A stretch of DNA of 64,000 nucleotides from an uncultured Candidatus Melainabacteria bacterium (GCA_934754655.1 CAKVIC010000011.1:1-64000); one strand, 5' to 3'. Counted from the first letter of the stretch, positions 27,574-37,489 are shown. Translations and numbers: made by a program. Notes: generated by a model not told the origin, from the sequence alone.

Positions 27574-28320
27574 TTACTTAAATAACTTACGTCCAATTCT
27601 TATCATTGTTGCCCCTTCTTGCAATGCGATTTCATAATCATCACTCATCCCCATTGAAAGCTCTGGCAACTTTTTACCAAATTGTTGTTCCAATTCTTCC
27701 TTAAACTTTCGCATATCACTAAATAAAAATCTAAGTTCAGACTCTGTTGCACCAAGCGGAGCTATGTTCATCAGCCCGATTACTTCAAGATTTGGCAAAG
27801 CAATTATTTTATCAAATTCTTTCAACAAAATCTCTTTGCTATACCCCGACTTTTGTTCTTCATTGGCATTATTCACTTGCAATAAAACACTCTCTCTCTT
27901 ATTTATCGCACAAGCACAAGTTGAAATCTCCTCAGCCAATTTCAAAGAATCCACAGATTGAATACAGTCAAAGTATTTTACAACCTTTTTAACTTTATTA
28001 CTCTGCAAATGCCCGATAAAATGGAAGTTTGAACCTTGACGAATATCATCTGGCAAAGATTCAATTTTTACAATTGCATCATTCGCACGCGATTCCCCAA
28101 AATCTCGCAAACCGACCTCAAACCCCTTTAAAATAGAACTTAAGCCATAGTATTTAGTAACTGCTATTATTTTAGAATTATAATGTGCAACTTTTTCTTT
28201 GATATTGAAGTAATTTTCTCTCAATTTTGATTCATCAACCTCAAAATTCCCCCAAACCTCTGAGGGGATTGGTTTATTTACCATTTTGTGATTGTTTTTA
28301 TCTTCATCAACTTGAGACAT
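27574..28320 (-). CDS. yggS: Pyridoxal-phosphate homeostasis protein (YggS/PLPBP)
   Basis: PLP-binding TIM-barrel protein that controls free PLP and amino-acid pools. Family marks are IIAVTKYYG with the PLP lysine, NFHFIGHLQSNKVKK, GLMNIAP and the C-terminal SMGMSDDYEIALQEGATMIRIGRKLF. The product is 248 aa from 28320, longer at the N-terminus than usual, so a start further in (MVNKPIP) is possible. It is cotranscribed with sepF. Confidence 0.88.
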   Translation of the reverse strand: MSQVDEDKNNHKMVNKPIPSEVWGNFEVDESKLRENYFNIKEKVAHYNSKIIAVTKYYGLSSILKGFEVGLRDFGESRANDAIVKIESLPDDIRQGSNFHFIGHLQSNKVKKVVKYFDCIQSVDSLKLAEEISTCACAINKRESVLLQVNNANEEQKSGYSKEILLKEFDKIIALPNLEVIGLMNIAPLGATESELRFLFSDMRKFKEELEQQFGKKLPELSMGMSDDYEIALQEGATMIRIGRKLFK

Positions 28321-28329
28321 CTCCCTCAA

Positions 28330-28592
28330 CCTCTATTGTATTATATAATAAGATACATGTCGTTTACAAGTGTTTATTTGTAACAGTTTTTAGCTTTTTA
28401 CCCAACATGCTGAAACCCATGATTCACATGCGTTTCCAGCTTTTTGCAAATGTTAAGTTTTGTAAACTTTCTCGGTTTTGTAAAGAACTTGACATGATTT
28501 TGCATGCTTAATTTACAAATGAGCATGCCAATTTTTAATAAAAAAGCATGGTCATTTAACATGATATTTTATTAATATTTTTTTGACAAACA
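28330..28592. other. Intergenic region between rlmH and yggS
   Basis: About 260 bases contain several short AAGCATG/CATGC-type words and T-rich tracts, but no clear promoter, terminator or RNA gene. The region presumably holds the yggS promoter and the 3' end of the rlmH transcript. Confidence 0.35.
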
Positions 28593-29063
28593 TTATTTAT
28601 GATATGTTTCGTTTTTCATAATTTTAAAAGCACGATAAATTTGTTCAACTAACAACAACCTCGCAAATTGATGCAAAAATGTCATTTTTGAGATGCTTAA
28701 TTTGAAATCCGCACGTGCAGACACACGAGCTGAAATACCACAAGAAGAACCAATTACAAAAACTAATTCAGAAATACCACTATTTATAATATCATTAATT
28801 TTATCTGCAAATTCTTCTGATGAAACCTGTTTTCCCTTAATTTCAAGCGTTATAACATAAGAATCTGGTTTGATATTTGACAAAATTTTTTCGCCCTCTT
28901 CATCCAAAGCTTTTTGGACTAAATTTTCATCTTTAATTTCAACCGGATTTAATTCAACAATTTCCACAGGCGCATAAGGCGTCAAACGTTTTAAAAATTC
29001 TTCAATCCCTTCTTTTAAAAATTTTTCTTTTATTTTTCCAAGTGCAATTATTTTAATCTTCAT
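28593..29063 (-). CDS. rlmH: 23S rRNA (pseudouridine1915-N3)-methyltransferase
   Basis: SPOUT-class methyltransferase acting on helix 69 of assembled ribosomes. I start at MKIKIIALGKIKE (29063), giving 157 aa, the normal size. The knot region is present as VFVIGSSCGIS and the C-terminus as FARLLLVEQIYRAFKI ending in YHK. The usual GGPxG is changed to GSSCG. It overlaps the upstream membrane-protein gene by 11 bases. Confidence 0.88.
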   Translation of the reverse strand: MKIKIIALGKIKEKFLKEGIEEFLKRLTPYAPVEIVELNPVEIKDENLVQKALDEEGEKILSNIKPDSYVITLEIKGKQVSSEEFADKINDIINSGISELVFVIGSSCGISARVSARADFKLSISKMTFLHQFARLLLVEQIYRAFKIMKNETYHK

Positions 29064-30117
29064 AATTGTTACCATAATTCTCATCTTTTTCCATTGCACG
29101 GCGCAAAATATTTCTATCTAATTTCTTCTTTACAACAAATTTTTTATGCGATTCTTCCATTAGTTTTTCACTCGGACGTTTTACCTTTGTTTTTCTACCT
29201 TTCGATTTTTTTTCAAGCTTATCTTCCGGTTTAGGGATTCCGCCATTTAACTTGTTATACCACATTCCGCAAGCAATAGAGCGAATCGGTAAAGTATATT
29301 GAATAAAAATTTGTGCAATAATTGCAGAAACAAACGACATTGCCAACAAATTTATATCAAAAGTTGCCACATGATAATATGCCAAAAATTCATTAACACC
29401 CGCTACTGGAGCCGGCGGAATCATTGGGACTATTAATGTAGATAAAAATTCCATAATCTTTAATTTTTCAGAAATTATAACAATAATTTTTGGTATAAAA
29501 ATGTAAGTCAAAAGTCCTACAAGCATTAACATTATAAAAGTAGATACAAAATTACCTTTTACAAGTTCAAAACTACGTTTCGCACATCCAATCGGAGATT
29601 TCTCCGGCTCATACGTAAACACTTGAAAAATCAACGCAAAATAAACTGCTAAAATACCTGCCGGAACCCATAAAAAAGGTATTACCGCAAATATTGAAAA
29701 GACTCCAACCAAAGCCCATAAACCAACAAATGGAATAGCTCTGCGTTTTATCAATTCTGTATGAGCATCAAAATCATAAACTTTTCCGGAACGCAACATA
29801 TTATCAAGCATTGAATTTATTGCACCATAAGCAACTAAATATTCCCAAAAAGATTTAAGCAAAATAATCATGCCAGGAATACTTATTAAAATAGAAACCA
29901 CAACAATTGTTGAAAAATCATTAAAAGTTGAATATTTTTCAACAAGATTAGGAATTTGCTGTATATAAAAATAAACCGGTACAAAAACTAAAATTAACCC
30001 CAAAACTTGTCCAAGCACGGGAAATGTCATATACTTAACAAATTGTTTGAAATTTGAAAAATATAATCCAATAGACTCTATAAAAATTCCAAAAACGGAT
30101 TTATTTTTTTTTGCCAT
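29053..30117 (-). CDS. Multi-pass membrane protein with basic C-terminal tail
   Basis: The 354-aa product has about six hydrophobic helices (for example at 30-50, 70-90, 130-165, 195-215 and 260-285). The last 60 residues are strongly basic (KSKGRKTKVKRPSEK). The pattern resembles general DUF975/glycerophosphoryl-type membrane families, but I cannot name one. The gene sits 3 bases after the alcohol dehydrogenase gene and overlaps rlmH, so all three are probably one transcript. Confidence 0.55.
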   Translation of the reverse strand: MAKKNKSVFGIFIESIGLYFSNFKQFVKYMTFPVLGQVLGLILVFVPVYFYIQQIPNLVEKYSTFNDFSTIVVVSILISIPGMIILLKSFWEYLVAYGAINSMLDNMLRSGKVYDFDAHTELIKRRAIPFVGLWALVGVFSIFAVIPFLWVPAGILAVYFALIFQVFTYEPEKSPIGCAKRSFELVKGNFVSTFIMLMLVGLLTYIFIPKIIVIISEKLKIMEFLSTLIVPMIPPAPVAGVNEFLAYYHVATFDINLLAMSFVSAIIAQIFIQYTLPIRSIACGMWYNKLNGGIPKPEDKLEKKSKGRKTKVKRPSEKLMEESHKKFVVKKKLDRNILRRAMEKDENYGNNYED

Positions 30118-30120
30118 AAA

Positions 30121-31131
30121 TTAAACCACCTTTATATAAGCTTTGAAAATCTTATTACTAATTGTATCATCAAAAGCTTGTTGGATATTATCTAAATCAT
30201 AAGTTGTAGTCAAATGATTAACGTTAACTTTTTGAGAAGTTATCAAGTCAAAAGAACTTCTCAAATCTTCAGGTGATGGCGAATAGCTACCCAACACTGT
30301 TAATTCTTTGTAATAGATTTCATTATTTGAATAACCAAAATTATTAGGAGTGCTTGAAAACACCAAAATTTTACCACCTTTTCTCACTGATTTTAAAGCT
30401 ACTTCAATCGCTTTATCAGCGCCAGAAGTCATAAATATTGCATCAACACCATAACCATCGGTTTTTGATTTTATAATTTGTTCAAACTTCTCTAAATCCT
30501 TTGAATTAAAAGCTTCTATTCCCATTTTTTTAGCTAAACTGATTCTGTCTTCAATCAAATCACAGCCAAAAACTTCGTAACCATAAGCTTTTAACCCCTC
30601 ACTCATTATCAAACCGATAGAACCCAAGCCAATAGTCAAAACTTTATCTCCAGCCTGCAAATGACAACGCTTTATTGCTCTTATACAACATCCTAAAGGT
30701 TCATAAAAAGAAATTACTTCATCAGAAATATTTTCCGGAACTACATGCGCAACATTTTGCAAATGTTCTTCTGATAAATAAATTTTTTCACTAAATCCGC
30801 CAGGGAAAATATTTGTAGATTTAAAATGTTCACACATAGAATAATTTTTATGCTTACAATAAATACATTCAAAACAAGGAATATGATGTGAACTCACAAT
30901 TCTTTGACCAAGTTGAAAATCAACATCTGAATCAATTTCTTCAATAATTCCAACAATTTCATGCCCTAAAACAGTTCCATTAGGCGAAATTTTTTGACGA
31001 AATTTTACAATATCAGAGCCACAAAGTCCGCAACCTAAAACCTTTACTATTGCGCCTTTTCGACCGTCAAGTTTTATATCTTCCACATTTTTTATTACAA
31101 TTTTATCATCTAAAATTTGAGCTGTTTTCAT
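30121..31131 (-). CDS. Zinc-dependent medium-chain alcohol/polyol dehydrogenase
   Basis: The 336-aa product belongs to the zinc MDR superfamily. The catalytic zinc site is CGLCGSDIVKF with GHEIVGIIEEI. The structural zinc lobe has four cysteines (CFECIYCKHKNYSMC). The NAD fold is VLTIGLGSIGLIMSEGLKAYG. It is closest by eye to sorbitol or galactitol-phosphate dehydrogenases. The substrate cannot be settled from sequence alone. Confidence 0.8.
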   Translation of the reverse strand: MKTAQILDDKIVIKNVEDIKLDGRKGAIVKVLGCGLCGSDIVKFRQKISPNGTVLGHEIVGIIEEIDSDVDFQLGQRIVSSHHIPCFECIYCKHKNYSMCEHFKSTNIFPGGFSEKIYLSEEHLQNVAHVVPENISDEVISFYEPLGCCIRAIKRCHLQAGDKVLTIGLGSIGLIMSEGLKAYGYEVFGCDLIEDRISLAKKMGIEAFNSKDLEKFEQIIKSKTDGYGVDAIFMTSGADKAIEVALKSVRKGGKILVFSSTPNNFGYSNNEIYYKELTVLGSYSPSPEDLRSSFDLITSQKVNVNHLTTTYDLDNIQQAFDDTISNKIFKAYIKVV

Positions 31132-31142
31132 TATTATTTCCT

Positions 31143-32006
31143 TTATTCCTTAATCTTTGCAAACTTTGTATTTGGGTAAAAATGTTTGAGTATAGCATAA
31201 TAATCATAACCCTTTTTTGCCAAATTATTTGCACCATATTGACTCATTCCAACCCCATGCCCTTTTTTCTTTATTCCGTCATCATAAGAATTAACAGATT
31301 TTATATAAGGCAAATCTTTTGTCCAAACTTGCCCTGCCGTATTTGTTTTGCCACCGGCTGAAGCAGAATAATATGCCGGTATGATTTTTTTGTCATAAAT
31401 CAAAACGATTCGTCCGGTTTCATCAACAGCATTATTTGTTTGAACAGTTTCTGAAGTTGCACCGCCATAAGCTTGATCTTCAGGTGTATCGTTCAAATCA
31501 TAACCGAATTTTGCACGCTTACCCAAATTAGCATAAGCGTAACTTCTAGCGGCAATAGCTTGCGCTTTATGAGCTTCATGTGACCAAGAAGAAGGCATTT
31601 CAGAAGGCACAACCCCTCGTAAATACAATTCCATTGGTAAATCATTAATGACCGTTAATCCTGCTCCATCGTTTACCAATTGAAATTGTCCGCGATACCA
31701 ACGTCGCTTTACACTTACAAACCCACCTTCTGCCGGTTTTATTACAATTTTATCACTTTTAATCTTTCTAAACTGTCCATCAATTTTTATGGCAATAATA
31801 TTTCGATAAGGCTTAAATTCATATCCTTTCATCTTTTCCATTCGCCAAAGTAATTTATTCGTCCTACAATCTATAATATCAGCCTCAGTTGATGCCCCAA
31901 TAAATGTTCGTCCAACGCGCGTTTGCAACCCTATTTTTATTGCAAAAGTCGGTTGTACGAATAATAAAAACGTTATAAATAAAATTATTAACTTTCTCAT
32001 CCCCAT
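31143..32006 (-). CDS. SpoIID/LytB domain protein (secreted)
   Basis: SpoIID-family proteins cut glycan strands lacking stem peptides. After a signal peptide (MRKLIILFITFLLF, ending PTFA), the domain shows LYLRGVVPSEMPSSW, HKAQAIAARSYAYAN, YYSASAGGKT and the end GHGVGMSQYGANNLAKKGYDY. In non-sporulating diderms and Cyanobacteria they are envelope enzymes. I prefer MGMRKL at 32006 or MRKL at 32000, since a TATAAT lies inside the longer frame that starts at 32024. Confidence 0.82.
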   Translation of the reverse strand: MGMRKLIILFITFLLFVQPTFAIKIGLQTRVGRTFIGASTEADIIDCRTNKLLWRMEKMKGYEFKPYRNIIAIKIDGQFRKIKSDKIVIKPAEGGFVSVKRRWYRGQFQLVNDGAGLTVINDLPMELYLRGVVPSEMPSSWSHEAHKAQAIAARSYAYANLGKRAKFGYDLNDTPEDQAYGGATSETVQTNNAVDETGRIVLIYDKKIIPAYYSASAGGKTNTAGQVWTKDLPYIKSVNSYDDGIKKKGHGVGMSQYGANNLAKKGYDYYAILKHFYPNTKFAKIKE

Positions 32007-32061
32007 ATAAACATTATATGCCATAAATTAAAGATTAAAAGTAACAATTATTTCAAGCATC

Positions 32062-32868
32062 TTAATGTCCTATAAATAACAAGCTTGCCCAAATTACTAT
32101 AATCCCGGACATTACACCTGCAATGCAATAATGCCAATCGCCGTATTCGTGAGAAAGTGGCAAAAGTGTATCAAATGCAATATACACAATAATTCCGACA
32201 ACAAGTGCCATAAATATTCCAACAAACATTTGCGGTAAAAACCATGACATTAAAAACAAACCAATCAAAGCGCCAATTGGTTCTGCCATACCAGTCCAAA
32301 AAGAATACCACATTGCAATACGTTTTTTACCTGTTGCATGATAAATTGGCAAAGCAACCGCAATTCCTTCCGGAATATTATGAAGCGCAATCGCAAGTGC
32401 AACTGAAATTCCCAAAGTCAAATCTTGAGAGGACACACAAAAAGTCCCAAGCCCTTCTGGGAAATTATGTATAGAAATTGCTATAGCGGTCATTATTCCT
32501 GCGCGTTTAGCACTTTGTGTACCACTTTCAGGCGCAACAACCACGCCGTTTTCATCTAAAAGCTTTTCATTAACATGATCCGGCAAAAACATATCAATAC
32601 ATTTAGAAATAATTACCCCAACGATAAAACCTACAAAAACCAACCAATGGTATGAATTAGGGAAATAAGGCTGAAGTAACTCTTCTGATGAATTTAAAAT
32701 CTCGGTAAAAGATACAAAAATCATTACCCCAGCAGAAAAACCTAACCCTAATGACAAAATTTTAAGATTATTTTTATTAACAAAAAAAGTTACTAACCCG
32801 CCAATTACGGTTGTTAAACCTGACAAAAAAGTTAAATACAAAGGTGTTTGCCAATTCTCTATCATCAA
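32062..32868 (-). CDS. zupT: ZIP-family zinc transporter
   Basis: Metal-uptake permease of the ZupT branch, 268 aa, with eight predicted helices. The metal-binding helices carry HNFPEGLGTF and ALHNIPEGIAVALP, both hallmark motifs. It is a single gene in a minus-strand run. No zinc-responsive operator could be picked out upstream. Confidence 0.9.
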   Translation of the reverse strand: MMIENWQTPLYLTFLSGLTTVIGGLVTFFVNKNNLKILSLGLGFSAGVMIFVSFTEILNSSEELLQPYFPNSYHWLVFVGFIVGVIISKCIDMFLPDHVNEKLLDENGVVVAPESGTQSAKRAGIMTAIAISIHNFPEGLGTFCVSSQDLTLGISVALAIALHNIPEGIAVALPIYHATGKKRIAMWYSFWTGMAEPIGALIGLFLMSWFLPQMFVGIFMALVVGIIVYIAFDTLLPLSHEYGDWHYCIAGVMSGIIVIWASLLFIGH

Positions 32869-32979
32869 AAAAGCCTCATCTTCAAACTTTACATAAATAT
32901 TTTACTACGAAATTAAAAATAAAAAAACTTAACAAACTTGCAACACAATAAATTCAATATTTATCAAAATTCACAAAAT

Positions 32980-33726
32980 TTAAACAACTTTATTTAAAAC
33001 TTCAAACACATCTGAAGCAATTTTCCCGTTTTTAACATCTTCACTAATAATATTTAAAGCATCTTCACGACTAAAAGCTTTTTTATAAGCGCGTTCTTCA
33101 GTCAAAGCCGAGTACTTATCTGCAACATTCAAAATTTGAACACTTTTGGGACATTCATACTTTGCACCGACTTTTGGATAACCTGCTCCATCTAATGTTT
33201 GGTGATGATATTTAATTATTTCCAATGTATTTTTATTTAAACCGCTTCCTTTTAAAATTTCGTAACCTAATTCTGAATGTAAATCCATTATATCCTTCTC
33301 TTCAGAAGTTAATTTTCCTTTTTTATTCAAAATTTTCTCGGGGATTAAAGATTTACCAACATCATGGCACATCGCAGCATTTTGCAAATCTTGAAGATTA
33401 ACTTCTTGCTTCCATTCCTTTGGTAAAGATGAATGCATTTTTGCAACAATAACTCTTGTATCTTTCATGTGACCGGTTTTTAATGCTTCCAATTCTTCCT
33501 TGTTAATCTTTACAGGCAAATTATTTTCACGAAGAATTTTTAAAATATTTGGATTTTTTTGAATAGCAGATTTTACAATTGATTCACTAACATATTTATT
33601 GCCATTTTCAAAAATATCTTGTTTTTCAAATAGCCCAAAATCTTTTATACGAGATACATTTGCTCGAAATTTTATAGGAGCCAATTTAATATTATTTAAT
33701 TGTGGATGGTTGAATACTTCTAACAT
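32980..33726 (-). CDS. Stand-alone HD-GYP-like protein with N-terminal F-R tag
   Basis: The 248-aa product has an HD domain from about residue 70 with AKMHSSLP, NAAMCHDVGKSLIPEKIL, DLHSELGYEIL, and YHHQTLDGAGYPKVG, the GYP motif. HD-GYP proteins hydrolyse cyclic di-GMP. The typical N-terminal receiver or sensor is missing. Instead there is a short polar segment with LAPIKFRANVS (I-K-F-R at residues 18-21), similar to the tag on other proteins here. The 'HHE..DGSGYP' sequence is slightly altered, so activity is probable but not sure. Confidence 0.75.
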   Translation of the reverse strand: MLEVFNHPQLNNIKLAPIKFRANVSRIKDFGLFEKQDIFENGNKYVSESIVKSAIQKNPNILKILRENNLPVKINKEELEALKTGHMKDTRVIVAKMHSSLPKEWKQEVNLQDLQNAAMCHDVGKSLIPEKILNKKGKLTSEEKDIMDLHSELGYEILKGSGLNKNTLEIIKYHHQTLDGAGYPKVGAKYECPKSVQILNVADKYSALTEERAYKKAFSREDALNIISEDVKNGKIASDVFEVLNKVV

Positions 33727-33819
33727 TACCTAACACTTACCATATCTTCTACCGTATAGGTATATAAAGTATTTTTTTTATCAAGAATTGCCACAAACAC
33801 ACAAAAATTTTACAAAAAT

Positions 33820-36024
33820 TTACAAAATATCTAAAGGATCTACATCAATTGAGAGCTTAATGTCTTTAGGCATAGTTATTTTGCTAAAAAATTTATTCAC
33901 AAAATCATGACCTTTTTGAGAAATTTTGTTTTTTATCAAAATCTGAAATCTATAATAACCATTAATTTTAGAAATTATACAAGGGGTTGGACCTAATGTT
34001 TCTAAATATTCTGTAAAACCAAATTTTTCAGTCATAGTATTTAAGCGCATCACAATTTCCATTGCAGATTTTTCTGCTCGAAAATTATTTAAAGACGATA
34101 AAATAACTCTAATTATTTGACTAAAAGGCGGGTAATCATATTCTTGACGGGCTTTTATCTCTGTATCAAAAAATTTTTCATAGTTTTGAGATTTTGCACT
34201 TTGAAATGCATAATAATCAGGATTATATGTTTGAAACAAAACTTTTCCCTTATATTCACCACGTCCTGCGCGTCCAGCGACTTGAGTTAACAGTTGAAAA
34301 CCTCTCTCCGACGCTCTGTAATCAGGAACTGAAAAACCTGTATCTGCACTAATTACACCAACAAGCGTAACGTTCGGATTATCTAACCCTTTAGCAATCA
34401 TTTGAGTTCCAACCAAAATATCAATTTCACCGCGCTGAAATTTACCTAAAAGTTCAATATGCGCATTTTTTCTTGTTAAAATATCGCTATCAATTCTTTC
34501 CACACGGTAATCCGGATAAAGTTCTTTTACAAATTGTTCAATTTTTTGAGTTCCACTCCCTGATGTTGCTAACGCATCACTGCCACACGTTGGACAAAAT
34601 TCCGGAAAACTCATTTCTTTACTACAATAATGACACTTCAATTTTTTACCATCTGCATGCCAAACCATAGGAATTGAGCAATCAGGACATTCAACTACAG
34701 CTCCACACGCTTTACATTGAGTATAAGTCGAAAAACCTCGTCTATTCATCAATAAAATAACTTGTTTTCCGCTTTCAACAGCTTCTTGAATTTCTGTTTG
34801 TAAAGGTTTTGAAAGAATGCCACGATATGCAGATTTACCGTATTCCTGCATATTAATAACTACCGGCTTTGCTAAAGGCGCATTATTATAACGTTTTAGC
34901 ATTTGAAAAAGATTATTATTATTTATTGCATAATAATATGTTGAAATATCGGGAGTTGCAGAACCTAAAAGAAGCGGAGCTTGATAAAATTGAGCAAGTC
35001 TTTTAGCAACAACACGCGCGTCATATCTTGGAGCCGGATTTGTTTGTTTATATGCTCCTTCATGTTCTTCATCAATAATTATAAGTCCAATGTTTTGTAG
35101 CGGTGCAAAAACTGCAGAACGAGCACCTGCTAGTATTTTTATCTCATTTTTATACAATCTTTGCCAAACATCATATCTTTCACCATCTGAAATACTACTG
35201 TGCCAAATTGCAACATCGTGAATACCAAATTTTTTAGCGAGACGCTTTGTAAGTTGAGATGCAAGCGCTATTTCCGGCGCTAAGAACAAAACATTTTTTC
35301 CGGAATCAATAACATCTTTAATAAGTTTAAAATAAACCTCTGTCTTGCCGGAAGCCGTCACTCCGTGTAATAAAATCGGATTTTGAGAACGCATTTTGCT
35401 TTTTATACCTTGATATACAGCTTCTTGTTCTGACGACAATTCATACAATGGTTCTGTTTTTATATCTTTAAAAATTGTTAACGGGTTTCTATAAATATAT
35501 TCTGTATTAATTTTAACAAAACCTAATTTTTCAAGTTTTTTCATCGTTGCGCGCGTAGTTTTAGCTTTTTCTTCAAAATAAATCAGCGAGCACTTTCCTT
35601 CTTCTTTTAAAATTTGTAATATTTCTTTTTGCCTTTTTGTCAAATTCTCAAAATCAGTTTTAATAAGCTCAACCGATTGTTCAGTTTTAGCATTTTTTTC
35701 AATCAATTTCATTGGAATAGCCGCATTTAACACTGTAACAAAATCTGTACAATAATAATTTGCTACCCATTCAAGCAATTTTAAATATTTTATAGAAAAT
35801 AATGGAGTTTCATCAAGAATTTTATTAATTTTTTTAGCCTTGATTCCGTCAGGTAAATAATCTGTAAATCCAACTACAAAAGCATTTATCAATCCTTGTC
35901 TACCAAAAGGAACTAAAACCGCTTGACCGATTTTTATTAAATCTTGCATTTCATCAGGAATTAAATAACTAAATGTTTTAACTCCCAATGTTTTTATATT
36001 TACTAAAACTACCGCATATTTCAT
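33820..36024 (-). CDS. priA: Primosomal replication restart helicase PriA
   Basis: Superfamily 2 3'-5' helicase that reloads the replisome at stalled forks. The 734-aa product has Walker A GVTASGKTEVYF, DEEHEGAYKQ, the eight-cysteine zinc insertion (CKACGAVVECPDC then CHYC and CPTCGS), and motif VI VAGRAGRG. An N-terminal 3'-DNA-end-binding region precedes the helicase (VPFGRQGLINAFVVGF). There are convergent-free minus-strand neighbours. Confidence 0.93.
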   Translation of the reverse strand: MKYAVVLVNIKTLGVKTFSYLIPDEMQDLIKIGQAVLVPFGRQGLINAFVVGFTDYLPDGIKAKKINKILDETPLFSIKYLKLLEWVANYYCTDFVTVLNAAIPMKLIEKNAKTEQSVELIKTDFENLTKRQKEILQILKEEGKCSLIYFEEKAKTTRATMKKLEKLGFVKINTEYIYRNPLTIFKDIKTEPLYELSSEQEAVYQGIKSKMRSQNPILLHGVTASGKTEVYFKLIKDVIDSGKNVLFLAPEIALASQLTKRLAKKFGIHDVAIWHSSISDGERYDVWQRLYKNEIKILAGARSAVFAPLQNIGLIIIDEEHEGAYKQTNPAPRYDARVVAKRLAQFYQAPLLLGSATPDISTYYYAINNNNLFQMLKRYNNAPLAKPVVINMQEYGKSAYRGILSKPLQTEIQEAVESGKQVILLMNRRGFSTYTQCKACGAVVECPDCSIPMVWHADGKKLKCHYCSKEMSFPEFCPTCGSDALATSGSGTQKIEQFVKELYPDYRVERIDSDILTRKNAHIELLGKFQRGEIDILVGTQMIAKGLDNPNVTLVGVISADTGFSVPDYRASERGFQLLTQVAGRAGRGEYKGKVLFQTYNPDYYAFQSAKSQNYEKFFDTEIKARQEYDYPPFSQIIRVILSSLNNFRAEKSAMEIVMRLNTMTEKFGFTEYLETLGPTPCIISKINGYYRFQILIKNKISQKGHDFVNKFFSKITMPKDIKLSIDVDPLDIL

Positions 36025-36133
36025 AAACTAATTATACCTTAAATGAATTTTAGTGAATAGTACATTAAACACTAATTTACATTGCGATACGTAATTATAA
36101 CTTTTTCAAAAATTAAATGTTTTTGGTGTTTTT

Positions 36134-36916
36134 TTATTTTAAAGTTGACCAAAATGTTGGTTTAGCTGTTTCAGCATCATAAACATCTATAATTCTATAA
36201 TGAGGAGCTGATTTTGTTGATATGTGCAAAATTCCATTATGCTCAAGTTCACAATTTGTATTAAAATCGCCTGAAATAACAGCTTTTACATTTGGATATT
36301 TTTCTATTAATTTTAAATATTCATTTGCTTTATAAGTATATTTAAACTCTTTTTTTATAGGTGGAATTATCGGATAATGCTGAATAATTACGACATTGTG
36401 ATTCGGAAATTTTTTTATAATGCTTTCAATCCAATCAAGTGTTTGTGGCTTATAATACCCGATTGAATCTGATATAACATCTTTTGCACCTTCAGGAACA
36501 ATAAAAACAATATCTTTTTTACAAATATAATAATTTTGAGTTTCAATTTTTTTATGCGATTTAACTTTTTTATGCAAAATCTCAAAATATTCGGCTTTAC
36601 TTAATTTTTTTTGCTTACTTACTTCTTTATTTCCAATAGTTAAATAATAAGGGTATTTCAATTGCTTTAATTCTTTTAAAAACTTTTTGAGATTTTCTTG
36701 GTTTGCTTTTGACAAATTGTTTCCTGTAAATACAATAAAATCAACATTTTTTTGCGAATTTAGATTCTGAATAAGATTTTTTAAAGCAGTTTCTGATTCA
36801 GAGTTTGTATAATTATATAAAACATCAGTAACTTGAATGATTCGGTATTCTTCACAAAAACCTTGATTTATTGTTAAAAAAATTAAAAATATTATTAAAC
36901 AAAAAATTTTTTTCAT
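36134..36916 (-). CDS. Secreted metallophosphoesterase-like protein lacking metal ligands
   Basis: The 260-aa product has a signal peptide ending near residue 21 (GFCEE). The order of calcineurin-like phosphoesterase segments can be followed, but the ligands are changed: QVTDVLY at 28-34 where DxH is expected, FTGNN at 63-67 for GD(N), GNKE at 95-98 for GNHE, QHYP, and SGDFN where SGHxH is expected. At most half the metal site remains. It may be a binding or structural protein rather than an enzyme. Confidence 0.6.
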   Translation of the reverse strand: MKKIFCLIIFLIFLTINQGFCEEYRIIQVTDVLYNYTNSESETALKNLIQNLNSQKNVDFIVFTGNNLSKANQENLKKFLKELKQLKYPYYLTIGNKEVSKQKKLSKAEYFEILHKKVKSHKKIETQNYYICKKDIVFIVPEGAKDVISDSIGYYKPQTLDWIESIIKKFPNHNVVIIQHYPIIPPIKKEFKYTYKANEYLKLIEKYPNVKAVISGDFNTNCELEHNGILHISTKSAPHYRIIDVYDAETAKPTFWSTLK

Positions 36917-37028
36917 TTTTGACTTACTCTATCAAAACGATTTTAGCATAAAATAGTGACAAGCACTAGTATTTTTTGAAAAATAAGTTATAATATACAT
37001 GCAATGTATAATACGAAAGAGTTACACA

Positions 37029-37295
37029 ATGTCTTTTGATTTTAGTAGCAATAGTATCAACCAGTTCAAAACTCAGTCCACATATAAAGATGGCGGTGGA
37101 ATGGGAGGCGGTGGAATGTATTTTGAACAGCAGAAAAAGAAAAGGGAAGAAGAACAAGAAAAAGATATTTTTACCGCAAGTCACGAAGACAAAAAATCTG
37201 AAGAAATAATTTTTGACGACGAAATTCCTGAGGATGAAATCCCGCAAGATACGATTATTAATAAATTTGTGAACTGGTTTCGAATAAAAAAATAA
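37029..37295 (+). CDS. Small disordered protein with charged tail
   Basis: I start at MSFDFSSNSINQFKTQ (37029); the frame is open further upstream without a better start. The 88-aa product has a glycine/methionine stretch (DGGGMGGGGMYF), a charged helix (QQKKKREEEQEKDIF) and a basic end (NWFRIKK). The early INQFKTQ resembles the F-K tag. No family was recognised. Confidence 0.45.
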   Translation: MSFDFSSNSINQFKTQSTYKDGGGMGGGGMYFEQQKKKREEEQEKDIFTASHEDKKSEEIIFDDEIPEDEIPQDTIINKFVNWFRIKK

Positions 37296-37330
37296 TCTTT
37301 AATTGAGTTTAAAAATTTACACTTAATTAA

Positions 37331-37489
37331 AACAACCACAAAATCTGCAACAAATCTTTAGATTCAATTGCTTTGTCAGGTTATTGTGGTGCAATCGGTT
37401 CAAAAATGTTTGGTGTTACAGGTTCTATGTTAGGAACTGGTATTGGAAATCTAGCTAATAATAAACTAAATAATGTATTATTTAGTTAA
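37331..37489 (+). pseudogene. Remnant of glycine-rich protein, module copy 3
   Basis: About 50 codons match the C-terminal part of the copies at 847 and 8076 (CGAIGSKMFG, MLGTGIGNLANN), but a one-base loss near 37358 (AATCTTTAG for AATTTATTAG) shifts the frame, and the 5' end is missing. Its stop overlaps the stop of the convergent 106-aa gene by 3 bases. This is the most decayed of the three partners. Confidence 0.75.

Noticed and set aside
28330..28592. tRNA or small RNA gene
   Set aside because: No cloverleaf, CCA end or TψC-like segment could be traced. Only AT-rich words repeat.
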